From assembly GCF_947179115.1 (NCBI RefSeq), contig NZ_CAMXCI010000004.1, positions 124,001 to 188,000 of the forward strand: DNA of 64,000 nt. The letters are read 5' to 3'. Below the pieces are notes generated by a model, which searched no databases, was not told the origin of the DNA, and saw nothing but the letters and a program-made list of their open reading frames with translations. The position numbers were made by a program, and so were the translations under genes. This document shows positions 25,636 to 34,636 of this stretch, in pieces. The first letter of the stretch is position 1; the number at the start of each line of letters is the position of its first letter. Source of the DNA: Commensalibacter papalotli. GTDB taxonomy: Bacteria; Pseudomonadota; Alphaproteobacteria; Acetobacterales; Acetobacteraceae.

Positions 25636-26403
25636 ATGAAACTTGTTAGCTGGAATATCAACTCTATTCGGCAACGCCATGAACATGTTCAAGCATTTTT
25701 AACCAAAGAACAACCAGACTGGTTATTTTTACAAGAAATTAAATGCCAAAATGAACAATTTCCAAAAGAAACCTTTGAAGAAATGGGCTATCAAGTTATC
25801 GTACATGGACAAAAAGCCTATAATGGGGTCGCAATTTTAAGCCGACATCCTTATCAACTGAACCATGTTGTCTTGCCAGATCTGAATGAAGAAGAACCTC
25901 AAGCACGTTATCTTGAGATTGAAAGCCAAGGTGTTATCTTATGCAATTTATACCTGCCTAATGGAAATTCTGGTGGAGAAGAAGGATTTCAAAGAAAATT
26001 ACACTTTATCAATGCGTTAATTAAACGTGCAGAGACCCTGTTAATAAACAAGCAAGATTGTATCTTTGCTGGGGATTTCAACATTTGCCCAACCGATCAA
26101 GATTTTGCACCCAAGACCTTATCCGAAAATGATGCCTTGATCCGCACCGAAAGTCGTAATGGCTTTTATCGTTTATTGTGGCTTGGACTTACCGATGCGT
26201 TACGTGCTTTATATCCCACAGAAACGCTTTATACTTTTTGGGATTACACCAGAGGAGCCTGGCAAAGAAATGCTGGCTTACGCATTGATCACGCATTGCT
26301 TTCGCCAAAAATGGCAGAGCAACTCAAAAGCTTTACAATTGAGAAATCAGAACGCGATAAAGAACAACCCTCTGATCATGTGCCTATTATTATCGAGTTC
26401 TAA
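25636..26403 (+). CDS. xth: Exodeoxyribonuclease III (AP endonuclease)
   Basis: A 255-residue Mg-dependent exonuclease/AP endonuclease for base-excision repair. The ATG at 25636 (MKLVSWNINSIRQR) is selected over an in-frame start at 25588 because MKLVSWN is the invariant family N-terminus and AAGG lies upstream. Active-site blocks are FLQEIKCQ (metal Glu), GVAILSRHP, CNLYLPNGN, FAGDFNICPT and RIDHALLSP, with SDHVPIIIEF at the end holding the catalytic Asp-His pair. Monocistronic. Confidence 0.96.
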   Translation: MKLVSWNINSIRQRHEHVQAFLTKEQPDWLFLQEIKCQNEQFPKETFEEMGYQVIVHGQKAYNGVAILSRHPYQLNHVVLPDLNEEEPQARYLEIESQGVILCNLYLPNGNSGGEEGFQRKLHFINALIKRAETLLINKQDCIFAGDFNICPTDQDFAPKTLSENDALIRTESRNGFYRLLWLGLTDALRALYPTETLYTFWDYTRGAWQRNAGLRIDHALLSPKMAEQLKSFTIEKSERDKEQPSDHVPIIIEF

Positions 26404-26412
26404 TAAAAAAAA

Positions 26413-26430
26413 GCGCTGTATCTACAGCGC
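26413..26430. terminator. Bidirectional terminator between xth and the glycosyltransferase gene
   Basis: GCGCTGTA / TACAGCGC pair, preceded by eight A and followed by CTTTT, between two convergent genes. The minus-strand tail is the better T run. Confidence 0.8.
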
Positions 26431-26440
26431 CTTTTACTAA

Positions 26441-27586
26441 TTAAGATGCCTGCCAGTGTGGCGTTGAATCTTTATAAGGCGTTTCAAAATCTGCAATGAC
26501 GCTCCAAAACTTACGATCATTCAACAAAACAACAGATGGTTTTTTTGTTTCACCACGTAAAGAACGATAAAAAGTCCTATTTAAAGCGCGTCCAAAAATA
26601 CCAGGGCCCGTTTTGTAAGCAATAAATAAACCTGTATGCAAATAACTATTACGATAAAGACTTAACATACAATCATTTAATATAGGACTATTTGGAACAG
26701 AACCGAAGAAATCATTATGAACTACATTATTATGAGTCAATAAAAACACATGCTCGTAACTAGAAGGAATAATAGAGCAGAATTTATCAATAGATTGAAT
26801 CTTAATATCAGCATCAAGCCACCATCCACCATAATAATTAATGACATGGACGCGTAAAAAATCAGCAGCCTCTGCAGGATGACGCGCAGAAAGGAAGATT
26901 TGTCTAGCTTCTACACCATAGTTTTGATAAAGCCACTCTATTGCTTCTGCTTTGTCAAAAATTTTCAAATTAAAATGTGTTAATCCTTTATGATACTCGA
27001 AATTTTGAAGAATTTCAGCAGGTGGGTTTTGATCCCAATACATAAATAAATTATTGGGAATAACATTAAAGTCAGCTGCTCCAAAAGTCCTATCCTTGAT
27101 ACAAATCTCTGGATTAGGGTTAAACAAATCCATCATAATGGTTAAATAAATTGTATCTGCTTCTTCACCTGTATGGAACTCTTCAAAGCAATTTCCCATT
27201 AACCGAATTGCAGATAACGCATCGCCATTTTCTTTATATCGTTTCCATCCTTCTACAAAATTATATAAAGGAATACAAAGACCTTTCAGCTGGTTCATCT
27301 CATCTTCTTTGATAGGAAAATTTCCTTTCAACAGAGCAACAAGTCGAGCCATTAGTAAAAAGTGAGCCAAAGGAAACTGACCTGCACTTTTAGAATGCAT
27401 ATTAAAAGCAACTTTATAAAAAAAAGCTGCCTCAGCATAAAATTGATTAGTTCCTAGAATATTGGCTATATTAAAAGCATGTATTAATTCTGTAATACCG
27501 TGCTGTTGATAAAAATCTAATGCTTGAGAGCATATAGACAACATATCAGTATAATCAACATCTGGGTTAAGCTGGTTTTCTTCCAT
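26441..27586 (-). CDS. DXD-type glycosyltransferase (Gly_transf_sug / GT32-like)
   Basis: A 381-residue probable sugar transferase. The first 150 residues are helical and TPR-like (ITELIHAFNIANILG, FYAEAAFFYKVAFNMH). The catalytic part begins about residue 180 with PNNLFMYWDQNPPAEI and has the GT-A DXD in AADFLRVHVINYYGGWWLDAD, then a metal-binding tail (FIAYKTGPGIFGRALNRTFY). The ATG at 27586 is favoured over the adjacent GTG because of AGGTGAGA upstream. The next gene upstream is a diverged tandem copy. Sugar and acceptor unknown; a capsule or lipopolysaccharide decoration role is inferred. Confidence 0.8.
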   Translation of the reverse strand: MEENQLNPDVDYTDMLSICSQALDFYQQHGITELIHAFNIANILGTNQFYAEAAFFYKVAFNMHSKSAGQFPLAHFLLMARLVALLKGNFPIKEDEMNQLKGLCIPLYNFVEGWKRYKENGDALSAIRLMGNCFEEFHTGEEADTIYLTIMMDLFNPNPEICIKDRTFGAADFNVIPNNLFMYWDQNPPAEILQNFEYHKGLTHFNLKIFDKAEAIEWLYQNYGVEARQIFLSARHPAEAADFLRVHVINYYGGWWLDADIKIQSIDKFCSIIPSSYEHVFLLTHNNVVHNDFFGSVPNSPILNDCMLSLYRNSYLHTGLFIAYKTGPGIFGRALNRTFYRSLRGETKKPSVVLLNDRKFWSVIADFETPYKDSTPHWQAS

Positions 27587-27687
27587 CACTTCTCACCTAA
27601 AATCAGAAAAGAACAAGTCCATACACTATTTAAATTGTTCAATAAAATATAGCAATCTAATATAAAAATATATTTGATAGTAATCTT

Positions 27688-28803
27688 TTATACAGCACTC
27701 CAAGTACCACCTTGCTTATATCCTACGGGGTATTGTTCTGTTACCTTATCAAACATTTTTTTATCCATTAATTTTAAAGAAGGGAAATCTTTACTGGCAC
27801 CTTCCAAACAACGAAAATATGTACGGTTAACCGCACGCATAAACACACCAGGGCCTGTTTTGTAGGAGATGAAAAGCCCTCCATATTCATAACAGTTACG
27901 ATAAATTGACAACAAACAATCTTTTAAAATCATATTATTAGCTGTTGCACCAAAAAAGTCGTTATGAATAAAATAACCATCAGTTAGCAACAATACATTA
28001 TCGTAATTTCTAGGAATATATTTCTCTAAAATATCTTCTGAAACGATTTTAAGATCCGCATCAACCCAAAAACCCCCACATAAATCAATAATATGCACTC
28101 GCAAAATATCAGCAGCCTCTGCAGGATGACGTGCATTTAAGAAAATAGTACGCGCTTCTTTTCCATAATATTTGTATAACCACTCCACAGCTTTTTCTTT
28201 ATCAAATACTTCAACAAAGTATTTTTGAAAATTTCTCTGGTGATATTCAATATTTTCTCGCACATCACCCGGCATATTTTGATCCCAGTAGAAAAATATT
28301 TTTCTAGGGATTTCTACTTTACGTACTCTACTAGGGAAATTACCTTGTATTAATCCATCATAAATCAAGTTTAAATAAATTGTATCAATTTCTTCACCCG
28401 TATGAAAATCCTCATACGTACAACCAATCTTTTTCAATGCCTCTACGACATGAAAATTACCTAATCGATATTGTTTTACAGTAGTAATATATTCAAATAA
28501 CGGTTCAGAGAGCTCTTTTAAATAGTTTAAATCTTCATCAGAAGGCTCTATATCCGCTTTTATTAAACATAATAATTTCACTTGTAGTAAAATTTCTACT
28601 CTTGGATGTCCTTGCGGATCTAGATTACGATATTGAATTGCCTCTTGATAAAATGCTGCTGCTTCTTTAAAAAAACTATGCATATGAAGATGATTTGCAA
28701 TATTAAAAGCTGTCATTACATCATGACAGCCATGTTGATTAAATAATCCATTTGCGACAGGGCAATCTTTGACTAAGTTCCGCAAATCATCGTTATCTAC
28801 CAT
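27688..28803 (-). CDS. DXD-type glycosyltransferase, tandem paralogue
   Basis: A 371-residue protein collinear with the downstream gene: helical N-terminus (DVMTAFNIANHLHMHSFFKE), IPRKIFFYWDQNMPGDV, then AADILRVHIIDLCGGFWVDAD with the DXD and a matching tail GLFISYKTGPGVFMRAVNRTY. The ATG at 28803 has an AAGG about 9 bases upstream and is preferred to a TTG at 28812. The two copies are separated by 101 bases and probably arose by tandem duplication followed by divergence, which suggests different sugar specificities. Confidence 0.8.
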   Translation of the reverse strand: MVDNDDLRNLVKDCPVANGLFNQHGCHDVMTAFNIANHLHMHSFFKEAAAFYQEAIQYRNLDPQGHPRVEILLQVKLLCLIKADIEPSDEDLNYLKELSEPLFEYITTVKQYRLGNFHVVEALKKIGCTYEDFHTGEEIDTIYLNLIYDGLIQGNFPSRVRKVEIPRKIFFYWDQNMPGDVRENIEYHQRNFQKYFVEVFDKEKAVEWLYKYYGKEARTIFLNARHPAEAADILRVHIIDLCGGFWVDADLKIVSEDILEKYIPRNYDNVLLLTDGYFIHNDFFGATANNMILKDCLLSIYRNCYEYGGLFISYKTGPGVFMRAVNRTYFRCLEGASKDFPSLKLMDKKMFDKVTEQYPVGYKQGGTWSAV

Positions 28804-29085
28804 CAAATCCAACCTTAATCCAATAATTTAATATTTTAATTTTTTTTATAGTCTTATATTTCTAATTTTTAACAAATAAAAACAATCAACTATCAATTGA
28901 GAAAATTTATAAAACAAAACACATATAATAATCAAAGCTTTTTTGAAGTTATTTAGAATTAAGAATAAATTTAATACAGTCTTATCATAGTATAATCAGT
29001 TAAAGAACCTAGTAATAAAGAAAACCACTTTGCTTTCTTGTTATCTTTTCGTATTATACAGTGTTTTGACGAAATAAGGTATAAA

Positions 29086-30009
29086 ATGCGAAAAAAATCT
29101 TTTCTTTGGGCTGCACCTGCTTTGATTAGCATGAGTTTGCTCGCTTCTCATTTGTGTGTGGCACAACAACCTGTAACAATGACGTCCCCTTTACCTTTTC
29201 CAGTGCCAGCACTGTTACATGCAGATCACAGTTATAATGTTCAACATATTAACACTTATGGAAACTGGAGCATTATAGCAGGGCAACCTTATGCCAGTAT
29301 ATTATGGCAACAACCTAATAGCTCTATTAAACTATTTATTACGCCCTCAGATAATATGATTACTATTGATGTTGTTGCCAAGAAAAAAGAAAATAGAGCT
29401 TTTAAACTACCCTTTATTACCTGGAACATCAAAAACGTCTCTGTAGCATTAAATAAAATCAGTGACCACAAAGGATGGGTTCAATTCTCAACTGCTGTTT
29501 ATACACAAAATATTGATAAACTTGTTTCCGCTCTTGAAAGCGAGTCTCCTATGACTATTAGCCTTTCAACCTTGAGTACTATTCCAGTCAGCACCGATGG
29601 GTTACGCTCTACTATGGATGATTTTACCAGACTTATCCGTCAAAACAATCTAATCGCACCAAAGCCATTAGCAATCAATGAAATTAAAGATGATAGTTTT
29701 GTGCCTTTAGATGGCATGTCCCCTGAGATTTTTCCACTTTATCAAGAAACCAAATATTACGTGCAACAATGTTTAACTATGACTAACCCTGGGCAGGAAA
29801 AAGCAAGAACAAATATCTGCATGAAACGTAATGATTTATTAAAACAAATGAAAAATAAAGGTTGGTGTTGGGGCAGCGGTGATTCTGACCAACATGACAA
29901 GGATAAAATCTGGAGAAAATGTATCATGAGCCCCAAAGGGGAAATCGAAAAGATTAAAGAAAATACAAAAGCAGATTTTGAAAAAGCCAAGGCGATGACA
30001 AATAATTAA
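29086..30009 (+). CDS. Exported hypothetical protein, larger paralogue
   Basis: A 307-residue exported protein. The ATG at 29086 (AAGG upstream) gives a normal signal peptide ending CVAQQ; an in-frame start at 29038 would bury it. The mature N-terminal domain contains YGNWSIIAGQPYASILWQ and is followed by ITWNIKNVSVALNKI, then STMDDFTRLIRQNNL. A separate C-terminal region has four cysteines (YYVQQCLTM, NICMKRNDLL, GWCWGSG, WRKCIM) that could form two disulfides. The first domain matches the whole of the next gene's product. No family recognised. Confidence 0.7.
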   Translation: MRKKSFLWAAPALISMSLLASHLCVAQQPVTMTSPLPFPVPALLHADHSYNVQHINTYGNWSIIAGQPYASILWQQPNSSIKLFITPSDNMITIDVVAKKKENRAFKLPFITWNIKNVSVALNKISDHKGWVQFSTAVYTQNIDKLVSALESESPMTISLSTLSTIPVSTDGLRSTMDDFTRLIRQNNLIAPKPLAINEIKDDSFVPLDGMSPEIFPLYQETKYYVQQCLTMTNPGQEKARTNICMKRNDLLKQMKNKGWCWGSGDSDQHDKDKIWRKCIMSPKGEIEKIKENTKADFEKAKAMTNN

Positions 30010-30069
30010 TTTTCATCTGTTGTATTATAACAGCATAATCGATATGATTAAACCAGTAAGAGGTAATTT

Positions 30070-30657
30070 ATGATTCACTCCTTTATCAACCGTTGCAACA
30101 TGGTCGGCCTGTTAACTGCCAGTTTAGTAACTTTTTCAGTTACTTCCTCTGCTGGTGCGATTATGCCGCAGCCATCTTCTGATACACAAATGACCAAATC
30201 TAATCCACTTTCATATCCTCAATATGGAGAGTGGCGCTATAATCCACAAAGCAATCCCCCAACATTGATGTGGTGGAATACGCGGATGGATAATGCGGTT
30301 CCAGTTTTATATATTTCATTCCTTCCAAATAGAATTATAATTGACGCAATTACACCTGTTTGGCCTGATACCGGAATTATTTTTTATATCAAGGACAAAA
30401 CCGATAAATTAGGGTTAAACCTAACTTTACATAATAAAACAGAAAAAAATTGTTATTACAGGGCTATTATTTATGGGCCAGATCGTCAAAGTTTCTTAAA
30501 TGATTTGGTTACCTCTCGTAAAGCAAGATTAATTACCCCATCTTCTTATTCTCAATCTTTATCTTTAAAGCAGGTCTATCAGGCAATGCACGATATGTTA
30601 TCAATGCATCCCGATCTTCGCCTGACATTGCCTGAACCGACTAAATACTCAAGGTAA
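30070..30657 (+). CDS. Exported hypothetical protein, smaller paralogue
   Basis: A 195-residue exported protein with a signal peptide (MVGLLTASLVTFSVTSSAGA, start at 30070 with AAGAGGTAA upstream). The mature domain, YGEWRYNPQSNPPTLMWW, IIIDAITPVWPDTGIIFYI and SLKQVYQAMHDMLSM, follows the same plan as residues about 60-210 of the preceding protein, which supports duplication. It lacks the Cys-rich C-terminal extension. It sits 61 bases after its paralogue and before glk. Function unknown. Confidence 0.7.
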   Translation: MIHSFINRCNMVGLLTASLVTFSVTSSAGAIMPQPSSDTQMTKSNPLSYPQYGEWRYNPQSNPPTLMWWNTRMDNAVPVLYISFLPNRIIIDAITPVWPDTGIIFYIKDKTDKLGLNLTLHNKTEKNCYYRAIIYGPDRQSFLNDLVTSRKARLITPSSYSQSLSLKQVYQAMHDMLSMHPDLRLTLPEPTKYSR

Positions 30658-30718
30658 ATATTTCTAACTAAAGCTTTACGATTTATATTTAAAATCTATT
30701 TTATACAGGATATTCATC

Positions 30719-31732
30719 ATGACCGACCAAAAAAATACTCAGGCTACTTCCACAAATAAAACTCAAGAAATTATAGTTGCAGACATTGGTGGAACAAATG
30801 CACGCTTTGCAATTGCAAAAGTAGAAAATGGCAAAGTATTATCTATCGACAATGAAAATATTCTTAAAACCGCAGATTATGCAACCTTACAACTGGCATG
30901 GGATGCTTTTGGGCAAAAATTAGGGCGCCCTTTACCAAAAGCAGCTTCTATGGCAATCGCTTGTCCTATTCGTGGTGATATTTTAAAATTCTCTAATAGC
31001 CCATGGATTATTCGCCCAGCTTTATTAGCTGATCAATTACATTTAGACAAACTCATTTTAATTAATGATTTCGAAGCCGTCGCGCATGCTGCTGCACATT
31101 GTGGTAATGACTATCTAAAACATATTTGTGGGCCAAAACGCAAAGAAGCCCCAACAGGGGTCACTTCACTTGTTGGACCAGGCACAGGATTAGGCGTTGC
31201 ATCTTTGATGTTTGTTGATGATACTTATCACGTTATCCCTAGCGAAGGAGGGCATATTACATATGCTCCTTGTGATAATATTGATATGAGCATTTTACGC
31301 TACCTCAAACAACATTACCGCCGAGTTTCTGCTGAACGTATTATTTCTGGCCCTGGCCTTGGCAATATTTACGACGCTCTTGCTGCCAGTGCAGGTTTAC
31401 CTGTTAGTCATCATAGTGACAGTAATCTTTGGGATGCAGCCCTAAAAGGAACAGATCATCTTGCATCTGCTGCTTTAGAACGATTCTGTTTAAATTTTGG
31501 AACTTTCTGTGCTGATGCTGCGCTAATGCAGCTTTCAAATCGCGTTGTCATCAGTGGTGGTATCGGTCAATTAATTGCTGATTATCTTCCTCAGTCAGGG
31601 TTTGGTGAGCGTTTTGTTGATAAAGGACGTTTTGAGAGAATGTTAGCTCAAGTCCATGTTGAACTTTTAACCTATCCTCAACCTGGTTTACTGGGTGCTG
31701 CTGCAGCTTATGCTGTCAAACATACAAAATAA
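30719..31732 (+). CDS. glk: Glucokinase
   Basis: A 337-residue ATP-dependent hexokinase of the ROK-independent glucokinase family. The phosphate-1 motif is IIVADIGGTNARFAIA. LILINDFEAVAHAA carries the catalytic Asp, and LVGPGTGLGVASLM, EGGHITYAP and VVISGGIGQLIADYL follow in order. It converts glucose to glucose-6-phosphate in the cytoplasm. Acetic acid bacteria also oxidise glucose in the periplasm, so this is the intracellular branch. Confidence 0.95.
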   Translation: MTDQKNTQATSTNKTQEIIVADIGGTNARFAIAKVENGKVLSIDNENILKTADYATLQLAWDAFGQKLGRPLPKAASMAIACPIRGDILKFSNSPWIIRPALLADQLHLDKLILINDFEAVAHAAAHCGNDYLKHICGPKRKEAPTGVTSLVGPGTGLGVASLMFVDDTYHVIPSEGGHITYAPCDNIDMSILRYLKQHYRRVSAERIISGPGLGNIYDALAASAGLPVSHHSDSNLWDAALKGTDHLASAALERFCLNFGTFCADAALMQLSNRVVISGGIGQLIADYLPQSGFGERFVDKGRFERMLAQVHVELLTYPQPGLLGAAAAYAVKHTK

Positions 31733-31747
31733 ATATAGCTAGATCTC

Positions 31748-31882
31748 ATGAACGACAATAAAAACGCACAAACAGAGAAAGAAGCAAAAATTAAACGCCG
31801 CGAAAAAGAAGCCGCGGCGTTACGCGAAAATCTCAGGAAACGCAAGGAACAACAACGCAATAAAAAAGAACAACAATCTTAA
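31748..31882 (+). CDS. Small basic charged protein conserved-looking next to murA
   Basis: A 44-residue frame starting at ATG 31748, beginning MNDNKNAQTEKEAKIKRREK and continuing with AAALRENLRKRKEQQRNKK. It is almost all Lys, Arg, Glu, Gln and Ala, predicted to be a single helix. Short proteins ending in a similar LRxNLxRRKxQ core are, to my knowledge, common near murA in alphaproteobacteria. It is too short for many automatic gene callers. Its function is unknown. Confidence 0.6.
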   Translation: MNDNKNAQTEKEAKIKRREKEAAALRENLRKRKEQQRNKKEQQS

Positions 31883-31973
31883 ATTCTTTTTTAAAAATTA
31901 CTTGTTGAAATATGCAAGGTCGTTTATTGAAAAAACTTATCTATTGCACAAAAAATCAAGAGGAATATCCTAA

Positions 31974-32528
31974 ATGCCAATTATGCCTGACAGTTGGATT
32001 ACTAAAATGGCAAAAGATCATAAAATGATTGAACCTTTTGCTGACAAACAACATCGTGAAGGCATAATTTCTTATGGTGTATCCTCTTATGGATATGATG
32101 CACGCGTTGCAGATGAGTTCAAAATCTTTACAGATATTGATAATGCAATCGTTGATCCCAAAAACTTTACACCCAATAGCTTTGTAACGCGCAAAACAGA
32201 TGTTTGCATCATTCCGCCAAACAGTTTTGCTTTGGCACATACGATTGAGTATTTTCGTGTTCCTCGAGATATCCTAGTCGTTTGCTTGGGAAAATCCACT
32301 TATGCAAGATGTGGCATTATTGTTAATGTCACACCACTAGAGCCGGAATGGGAGGGTCAAGTTACAATTGAGATCAGTAATACGACCCCGCTTCCTGCTA
32401 AAATTTATGCCAATGAAGGGATTTGTCAATTCCTTTTTTTCCAAGGCAGTGCACCTTGTGATATCAGCTATGCTGATAAAAAAGGAAAATATATGCGCCA
32501 AATGGGCGTTTCCACTCCACGTTTATAA
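31974..32528 (+). CDS. dcd: dCTP deaminase
   Basis: A 184-residue enzyme converting dCTP to dUTP for thymidylate synthesis. Family blocks are IISYGVSSYGYDARVADEF, CLGKSTYARCGIIVNVTPLE with the catalytic Glu, EPEWEGQVTIEISNTTPLP and YANEGICQFLFFQ. An in-frame ATG at 31983 is a second possible start; AGGAATATCC favours 31974. It is followed by murA after 21 bases, probably in one operon. Confidence 0.95.
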   Translation: MPIMPDSWITKMAKDHKMIEPFADKQHREGIISYGVSSYGYDARVADEFKIFTDIDNAIVDPKNFTPNSFVTRKTDVCIIPPNSFALAHTIEYFRVPRDILVVCLGKSTYARCGIIVNVTPLEPEWEGQVTIEISNTTPLPAKIYANEGICQFLFFQGSAPCDISYADKKGKYMRQMGVSTPRL

Positions 32529-32549
32529 TAGACTGAAAAGCTGAACATT

Positions 32550-33812
32550 ATGGATCGATTTTTAATTCGTGGGGGAAAACCCCTGCATGGTGATATCGTT
32601 ATTGGTGGTGCTAAAAATGCTGCTTTGGCGATTATGCCATGTGCATTATTAACCTCTGAAACGCTTTCTTTAAAAAATATGCCTCAAATTGTAGATATTA
32701 AAACCATGTGTGATTTAATTCATCAGCATGGGCTTGATATCACCATTGATGACAAAGATCCTCATCATTATTCTTTCAAAGGGGATATTACCAATACTGA
32801 AGCCCCTTATAATATCGTATCTAAGATGCGTGCTTCTGTTTTGGTGTTGGGACCATTATTAGCACGCTGTGGTAAAGCCAAAGTTTCTTTACCAGGTGGA
32901 TGTGCAATTGGAACCCGTCCTGTCAATCTTCACCTAGATGCTTTAACCGCATTAGGCGCAGAAATTGAGATTGATGGCGGATATATTAACGCCACTGCCC
33001 CCAAAGGCTTAACAGGCACCCGTTTTGTTTTTCCTTTTGTATCTGTTGGTGCAACTGAAAATACAGTTATGGCGGCCACCCTTGCCAAAGGCCGAACTGA
33101 GTTATTAAATGCTGCACGTGAACCTGAAATCTGTGATCTGGTTGATTGTTTAATAGCTATGGGTGCTAAAATCCAAGGTAGAGGCACCAGCCACCTGATT
33201 ATCGATGGTGTAGATGCTTTACATGGTGCAGAGCACTCCATTCTTTTTGACCGTATTGAATGTGGAACTTATGCTTGTGCTGCTGGGATTACTGGTGGTG
33301 AATTACGCCTTATTGGGGCCAAAACTGAATATCTTGGCTCTGTAATGCATGCGTTAGAAGAGTGTGGCGTAGAAGTTTTTCAAGAGGAAAACGCCATTCG
33401 TGTTCGCCGCACAGGCAGCTTGCGTGGTATTGATATTATGACAGAGGCCTATCCTGGTTTTCCAACAGATATGCAAGCACAATTCATGGCGCTTCTTTCA
33501 ATTTCAGAAGGTGCCAGCATGATTACAGAAACCATTTTTGAAAATCGTTTTATGCATGTGCCAGAATTAAACCGTATGGGTGCAAGAATTAATGTCCATG
33601 GTTCCTCTGCGATTATTCGTGGTGTTCATTCTTTATCAGGTGCACCTGTTATGGCAACAGATCTTCGCGCATCATTCTCTTTGATCTTGGCAGGGCTTGC
33701 CGCAGCTGGAGAAACCAGCCTTAACCGCGTATATCATTTAGATCGTGGTTATGAAGCAGTAGAGAAAAAACTGGCCGCTTGTGGAGCAAGTATTGAGCGT
33801 ATTAAAAGTTAA
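32550..33812 (+). CDS. murA: UDP-N-acetylglucosamine 1-carboxyvinyltransferase
   Basis: A 420-residue cytoplasmic enzyme for the first committed step of peptidoglycan synthesis. It is the fosfomycin target type: the catalytic Cys is present in LPGGCAIGTRPVNLHL. Other hallmarks are GGAKNAALAIMPCALL near the N-terminus, MRASVLVLGPLLAR, and YPGFPTDMQAQFMALL. A 3' hairpin terminator separates it from hisG. Confidence 0.97.
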   Translation: MDRFLIRGGKPLHGDIVIGGAKNAALAIMPCALLTSETLSLKNMPQIVDIKTMCDLIHQHGLDITIDDKDPHHYSFKGDITNTEAPYNIVSKMRASVLVLGPLLARCGKAKVSLPGGCAIGTRPVNLHLDALTALGAEIEIDGGYINATAPKGLTGTRFVFPFVSVGATENTVMAATLAKGRTELLNAAREPEICDLVDCLIAMGAKIQGRGTSHLIIDGVDALHGAEHSILFDRIECGTYACAAGITGGELRLIGAKTEYLGSVMHALEECGVEVFQEENAIRVRRTGSLRGIDIMTEAYPGFPTDMQAQFMALLSISEGASMITETIFENRFMHVPELNRMGARINVHGSSAIIRGVHSLSGAPVMATDLRASFSLILAGLAAAGETSLNRVYHLDRGYEAVEKKLAACGASIERIKS

Positions 33813-33865
33813 TTCCTTAATCAATTATAAATAAAAACAAGATTATATTGTTTTGCATCCATATT

Positions 33866-33910
33866 CTGATTATATTTAATAAACTATTTATTAAATATAA
33901 TCAGTTTTTT
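33866..33910 (+). terminator. Strong terminator after murA
   Basis: A perfect 18-bp stem: CTGATTATATTTAATAAA (33866-33883) pairs with the reverse-complement stretch at 33887-33904 across a 3-nt loop, then six T. It separates murA from the his genes. Confidence 0.9.
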
Positions 33911-33944
33911 ATTATTTTTGATTGCTGGAATATCTATAACTGAC

Positions 33945-34619
33945 ATGAACAATAATTCTTTAATCTTGGCTCTTCCAAAAGGAAGAATCCTGAAGGCCTG
34001 TATTCCTTTGCTTGAAAAGGCAAACATTATTCCAGAACCTGCATTTTTTGATGCAGACAGCCGTTTGCTGCGCTTTAAAACCAATGATCCAGAGCTGGAT
34101 ATTATTCGTGTTAGATCTTTTGACGTTGCAACATTCGTTGCATTTGGCACAGCCTCGTTTGGTGTTTGTGGCTCTGACGTTTTGATGGAATTTGATTATC
34201 CTGATATTTATGCTCCACTAGATTTAAATATTGGACATTGCCGCCTTTCTGTAGCCCAACTGGCTAATACCAAAGACAAAAATTTGGGTGATCCTGCACG
34301 TTGGTCTCAAATCCGTGTTGCTACCAAATATCCTAATCTTACTCGTCGGTTCTTTGCCAAAAAAGGCGTTCAAGCTGACATCGTCAATTTACATGGCGCA
34401 ATGGAACTGGCACCTGTTTTAAAACTTTCTCATTTAATTATTGATTTAGTGGATACGGGCTCTACATTAAAAGCTAATGGATTACAAGAAGTGGAAACAA
34501 TTGTTGATGTTTCCAGTCGCTTAATTATTAACCGTACGGCCTTAAAAACACAATCTGTACGTATTAACGCTCTGACTGAACGTTTCCGCCAAATTTTATC
34601 CCCTCAATCTGCTGCCTAA
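33945..34619 (+). CDS. hisG: ATP phosphoribosyltransferase, short form
   Basis: A 224-residue enzyme for the first step of histidine synthesis (ATP plus PRPP). Motifs LILALPKGRILKACIPLLE, SFDVATFVAFGTASFGVCG and DLVDTGSTLKANGL place it in the HisG-S class, which lacks the C-terminal ACT-like regulatory domain and needs HisZ as regulator; hisZ is not in the window. The ATG at 33945 is chosen for its family N-terminus. The Shine-Dalgarno is poor and a TTG at 33918 is the alternative. hisD follows after 17 bases. Confidence 0.92.
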   Translation: MNNNSLILALPKGRILKACIPLLEKANIIPEPAFFDADSRLLRFKTNDPELDIIRVRSFDVATFVAFGTASFGVCGSDVLMEFDYPDIYAPLDLNIGHCRLSVAQLANTKDKNLGDPARWSQIRVATKYPNLTRRFFAKKGVQADIVNLHGAMELAPVLKLSHLIIDLVDTGSTLKANGLQEVETIVDVSSRLIINRTALKTQSVRINALTERFRQILSPQSAA

Positions 34620-34636
34620 TTTTCTTGAGGTATTTC

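Noticed and set aside
32930..33241. A 103-codon minus-strand frame in murA
   Set aside because: It lies entirely opposite a conserved essential gene and has no supporting signal.
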